DNA from: Nocardioides sp. JQ2195
GTDB lineage: Bacteria; Actinomycetota; Actinomycetes; Propionibacteriales; Nocardioidaceae
Length of the DNA: 64,000 nucleotides
NCBI RefSeq assembly: GCF_012272695.1
Contig: NZ_CP050902.1
Span: 3,038,001-3,102,000 of the forward strand
Direction: 5' to 3'
Shown: positions 61,689 to 64,000 of the stretch, piece by piece
Layout of the letters: every line of letters starts with the position of its first letter
How positions within the stretch are numbered: the first letter of the stretch is position 1
Made by a program: the position numbers and the translations under genes
Notes under the pieces: generated by a model
What the model saw: only the letters and a program-made list of their open reading frames with translations
What the model was told of the DNA's origin: nothing
Databases searched by the model: none

Positions 61689-61776
61689 GCGCGAACGGTG
61701 GGTTCTTGATGCGCGAACGGTGGATTCCGGATGCGCGAACGGTGGATTCTTGACGCGCGAACGGTGGATTCTTGAT
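61689..61776. repeat. Four-copy 22-bp tandem repeat
   Basis: GCGCGAACGGTGG(G/A)TTCTTGAT-type units start at 61689, 61711, 61733 and 61755, exactly 22 bp each, between the convergent DUF6542 and YciO genes. Confidence 0.93.
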
Positions 61777-61777
61777 G

Positions 61778-61795
61778 CGCGGGCCGCAGCCCGCG
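61778..61795. terminator. Short hairpin between convergent genes
   Basis: CGCGGGC (61778-61784) and GCCCGCG (61789-61795) form a 7-bp stem with a 4-base loop, just after the 22-bp array and before the YciO stop. Confidence 0.6.
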
Positions 61796-61797
61796 GG

Positions 61798-62418
61798 TCA
61801 CTCGAAGCGGGTCACGTCTCCGGCACCGTGGCGAACGACCTCGGGCAGGTCACCGGACCAGTCGATGACGGTCGTCGGCTGGGCCGACACCTCCCCCGCC
61901 TCGATCACGGTGTCGACGACGTGGTCGAGCTCCTCCTTGATGTCCCAGCCCTGGGTCCGCGGCTCCTCCTCGCCGGGCAGGATCAGGGTGCTGGTCAACA
62001 GCGGCTCGCCCAAGGAGTCGAGCAGGGAATTGACCAGCGGGGACGTCGGGATGCGTACGCCGACGGTGCGCTTCTTGGGGTGCATCAGCCGGCGTGGCAC
62101 CTCGCCCGTGGCCGGCAGGATGAACGTGTAGGGGCCGGGCGTCGCGGCCTTGATCGCCCGGAAGGCGGTGTTGTTGACGTGCACGAACTGCCCCAGCTGG
62201 GCGAAGTCACGGCACATCAGGGTGAAGTGGTGCTTGTCGTCGAGCTCGCGGATCCGCAGGATGCGGTCACGACCGTCGCGGTTGCCGAGCGCACAACCCA
62301 GGGCGTAGCCGGAGTCGGTCGGGTAGGCGATCAGGGCATCGTCACGCAGCTGCTCGACGACCTGGTCGATGAGCCGCTGCTGCGGGTTCTCCGGGTGGAT
62401 GTCGAGGTAGCGCGCCAT
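61798..62418 (-). CDS. Sua5/YciO/YrdC-family protein
   Basis: The 206-residue protein has LIAYPTDSGYALGCALG, KHHFTLMCRDFAQLGQFV, PGPYTFILPATGEVPRRLMH and VGVRIPTSPLVNSLLDSLGE. The sequence fits the YciO branch, which resembles but may not replace the true threonylcarbamoyl-AMP synthase TsaC/Sua5. It is 8 bases downstream of ispH, so both may be co-transcribed. Confidence 0.9.
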   Translation of the reverse strand: MARYLDIHPENPQQRLIDQVVEQLRDDALIAYPTDSGYALGCALGNRDGRDRILRIRELDDKHHFTLMCRDFAQLGQFVHVNNTAFRAIKAATPGPYTFILPATGEVPRRLMHPKKRTVGVRIPTSPLVNSLLDSLGEPLLTSTLILPGEEEPRTQGWDIKEELDHVVDTVIEAGEVSAQPTTVIDWSGDLPEVVRHGAGDVTRFE

Positions 62419-62426
62419 GCTCCGAC

Positions 62427-63434
62427 CTACTTCCCGGCCTGCTGGGCGGCCCGCAGGTCGCGTCGCAGCTCGGGCGGCAGCGCGAAGATCAGTGACTCCT
62501 CAGCCGTGTGCACGGCTTGCGCATCGGGATAGCCACGCTCGGCGAGGAAGCTCAGCACACCGTCGACCAGCTCCTCGGGCACCGAAGCACCGGAGGTCAC
62601 GCTGACCTTGCTGACGCCCTCGAGCCAGGCCTCGTCGATCTCCGAGGCATCGTCGACACGGTAGGACGCCTTGGCGCCGACCTCGAGGGCCACCTCGACC
62701 AGGCGCACGGAGTTGGAGGAGTTGCCCGAGCCGACCACGATCACCAGGTCGGCGTCGTGCGCGATCTCCTTGACCGCGAGCTGGCGGTTCTGGGTGGCGT
62801 AGCAGATGTCGTCGCTGGGTGGGTCGAGCAGCTCCGGGAACCGCTCACGAATGGCGGCGACGGTCTCGAGGGTCTCGTCGACCGACAGGGTGGTCTGCGA
62901 CAACCACGAGACCCTGCTCGGGTCGCGCACGACGATGTTGGCGACGTCTTCGGGACCCTGCACGAGCTGGATGTGGTCGGGCGCCTCGCCCGCCGTGCCC
63001 TCCACCTCCTCGTGGCCCTCGTGGCCGATGAGGAGGATGTCGTAGTCGTCGGCCGCGAAGCGCTTCGCCTCGTGGTGCACCTTGGTCACCAAGGGGCAGG
63101 TGGCGTCGATCGTCTTGAGGCTGCGGGTCTCTGCCTGGCGGTGCACCTCCGGGGAGACGCCGTGGGCGGAGAACACCACCGTCGCGCCCTCGGGCACCTC
63201 GTCGAGCTCCTCGACGAAGATCGCGCCCCGCTCCTCGAGGTTGGAGACCACGTGCTTGTTGTGCACGATCTGCTTGCGGACATAGACGGGGGCACCGTAG
63301 AGGTCCAGGGCCTTCTCGACGGTGATCACAGCCCGGTCCACGCCGGCGCAGTAGCCGCGTGGGGCGGCCAGGCGAACGGCCTTGTCGGCCTCGTCGGGGG
63401 AAAGTACGGCGGGAACGCCAAGGTTGGTGCTCAT
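62427..63434 (-). CDS. ispH: 4-hydroxy-3-methylbut-2-enyl diphosphate reductase
   Basis: The 335-residue protein has the three iron-sulfur cysteines C29 ([12 protein letters not shown]), C113 ([10 protein letters not shown]) and C211 ([11 protein letters not shown]), plus [14 protein letters not shown] and [20 protein letters not shown]. It makes IPP and DMAPP in the non-mevalonate pathway. The ATG at 63434 has TAGACT seven bases upstream, so the extension to 63461 is not used. It is divergent from xseA, the usual actinobacterial arrangement. Confidence 0.97.
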   Translation of the reverse strand: MSTNLGVPAVLSPDEADKAVRLAAPRGYCAGVDRAVITVEKALDLYGAPVYVRKQIVHNKHVVSNLEERGAIFVEELDEVPEGATVVFSAHGVSPEVHRQAETRSLKTIDATCPLVTKVHHEAKRFAADDYDILLIGHEGHEEVEGTAGEAPDHIQLVQGPEDVANIVVRDPSRVSWLSQTTLSVDETLETVAAIRERFPELLDPPSDDICYATQNRQLAVKEIAHDADLVIVVGSGNSSNSVRLVEVALEVGAKASYRVDDASEIDEAWLEGVSKVSVTSGASVPEELVDGVLSFLAERGYPDAQAVHTAEESLIFALPPELRRDLRAAQQAGK

Positions 63435-63447
63435 GGCCCTGAGTCTA
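63435..63447 (-). promoter_or_regulatory. -10 element for leaderless ispH mRNA
   Basis: TAGACT (63447 down to 63442) ends seven bases before the ispH ATG. Confidence 0.6.
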
Positions 63448-63513
63448 CGGGCTGGCGGCACAGGTTCACGCCCGGCTGTGGAGAGGCGTGACCATCTTGT
63501 CGGCGCCCTCCCC

Positions 63514-63526
63514 TAGGCTCGCCGTC
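63514..63526 (+). promoter_or_regulatory. -10 element for leaderless xseA mRNA
   Basis: TAGGCT (63514-63519) ends seven bases before the xseA ATG. Confidence 0.6.
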
Positions 63527-64000
63527 ATGGCACTCAGCACCTCCTTGGAGTCACCGGCCCCGGTCCGGCAGATCGCGAACGCGATCTCGGGCTGGGTCGA
63601 CCGGCTGGGAGTCGTGTGGGTGGAGGGCCAGATCGCCCAGCTGAGCCGGCGACCCGGGCTGAACACGGTGTTCATGACCCTGCGCGACACGGTGGCTGAC
63701 ATCTCGATCCCGGTGACGTGTCCGCGCACCTTGTTCGACGGGCTCAACCCACCCGTGGTCGAGGGGGCCAGCGTGGTGATCCAGGCCAAGCCGTCCTACT
63801 ACGCCGTTCGCGGCTCCCTGTCCCTGCATGCCCGTGAGATTCGCATGGTCGGCCTCGGGGAGCTGCTGGCCCGCATCGAGCGACGTCGGCAGCTGCTGGC
63901 CGCCGAGGGGCTCTTCAGCATGGAGCTGAAGCGCAGGCTGCCGTTCCTCCCGCACACCGTCGGCCTGGTCACCTCCCCCGGTTCCGACGCCGAGCGCGAC
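63527..64000 (+). CDS. xseA: Exodeoxyribonuclease VII large subunit (N-terminal part)
   Basis: The first 158 codons reach the window edge in frame. The product has the OB-fold start ([40 protein letters not shown]) and the linker into the nuclease domain ([20 protein letters not shown]). With XseB it degrades single-stranded DNA from both ends. The gene is truncated only by the window. Confidence 0.96.
   Translation, partial: MALSTSLESPAPVRQIANAISGWVDRLGVVWVEGQIAQLSRRPGLNTVFMTLRDTVADISIPVTCPRTLFDGLNPPVVEGASVVIQAKPSYYAVRGSLSLHAREIRMVGLGELLARIERRRQLLAAEGLFSMELKRRLPFLPHTVGLVTSPGSDAERD

Noticed and set aside
1-64000. tRNA, rRNA, tmRNA or RNase P RNA genes
   Set aside because: No cloverleaf with a TTCGAATCC-type T arm or other conserved RNA signature was found by eye. 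A tRNAscan/Rfam search would settle this.

Overview
This is chromosomal DNA of a high-GC actinobacterium. It most resembles Nocardioidaceae (Nocardioides-like); this is inferred from gene content and order, and no rRNA gene is present to confirm it. Nearly every gene is housekeeping. Several blocks keep the order known from Mycobacterium tuberculosis and Streptomyces. I found no prophage, integron, CRISPR, tRNA or rRNA.

Layout: (1) 1-14159 carries an AlkZ/YcaQ-type glycosylase (cut by the window edge), an orphan LuxR-type response regulator, hpf, comF, the lpqB-mtrB-mtrA cell-envelope signalling operon with sahH, a DUF808 membrane protein, and a mannose/sugar-phosphate cluster (SIS protein, Trm112-like protein, manB). 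A divergent pair, DUF3499 and a zincin-like protein, closes the block. manA, usual in this cluster, is missing. (2) 14214-24432 carries the envelope-stress unit htrA-rseA-sigE with a divergent O-methyltransferase, then pepA with DUF3117, a paaX-type regulator with an enoyl-CoA hydratase, a DivIVA-like protein, a LOG protein and dapE. (3) 24433-29409 has ileS, preceded by an actinobacterial T-box leader, and then dapD. (4) 29420-39704 has a secreted wall-hydrolase-like protein, a TMADH-like flavin/FeS oxidoreductase, dapC-fdxA, an acetyltransferase, a secreted lipase, a VanW protein, a DUF6113 protein and mshB (mycothiol biosynthesis). (5) 39782-52746 is the more accessory part: Nudix hydrolase, a DUF222/HNH (13E12-type) endonuclease gene with palindromic repeats on both sides, thioesterase, FUSC transporter, lysoplasmalogenase, desaturase, a mycothiol-dependent isomerase-like enzyme, acyltransferase, snapalysin-type protease and acetyltransferases. 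(6) 52804-64000 has ychF, an M48 protease, an M20 amidohydrolase, a pair of bacterial PH-domain proteins, xthA, rmuC, DUF6542, a Sua5/YciO protein, ispH and the start of xseA.

Several genes share pathways. dapC, dapD and dapE supply succinylase-branch diaminopimelate for peptidoglycan and lysine. MtrAB-LpqB, SigE-RseA-HtrA, VanW, the wall-hydrolase-like protein and the M48 protease act at the envelope. mshB makes mycothiol, which an MDMPI-type enzyme may use.

The most unusual features are not genes. One is a hairpin-forming repeat family (six tandem copies plus dispersed copies) bracketing the HNH gene, with one copy supplying the apparent start of dapC. Others are a four-fold array of a perfect 10-bp palindrome at exact 20-bp spacing, several tandem arrays at gene 3' ends including a triplicated terminator hairpin, a probable SigE autoregulatory promoter, and a repeated -10-plus-start-codon arrangement indicating many leaderless mRNAs.
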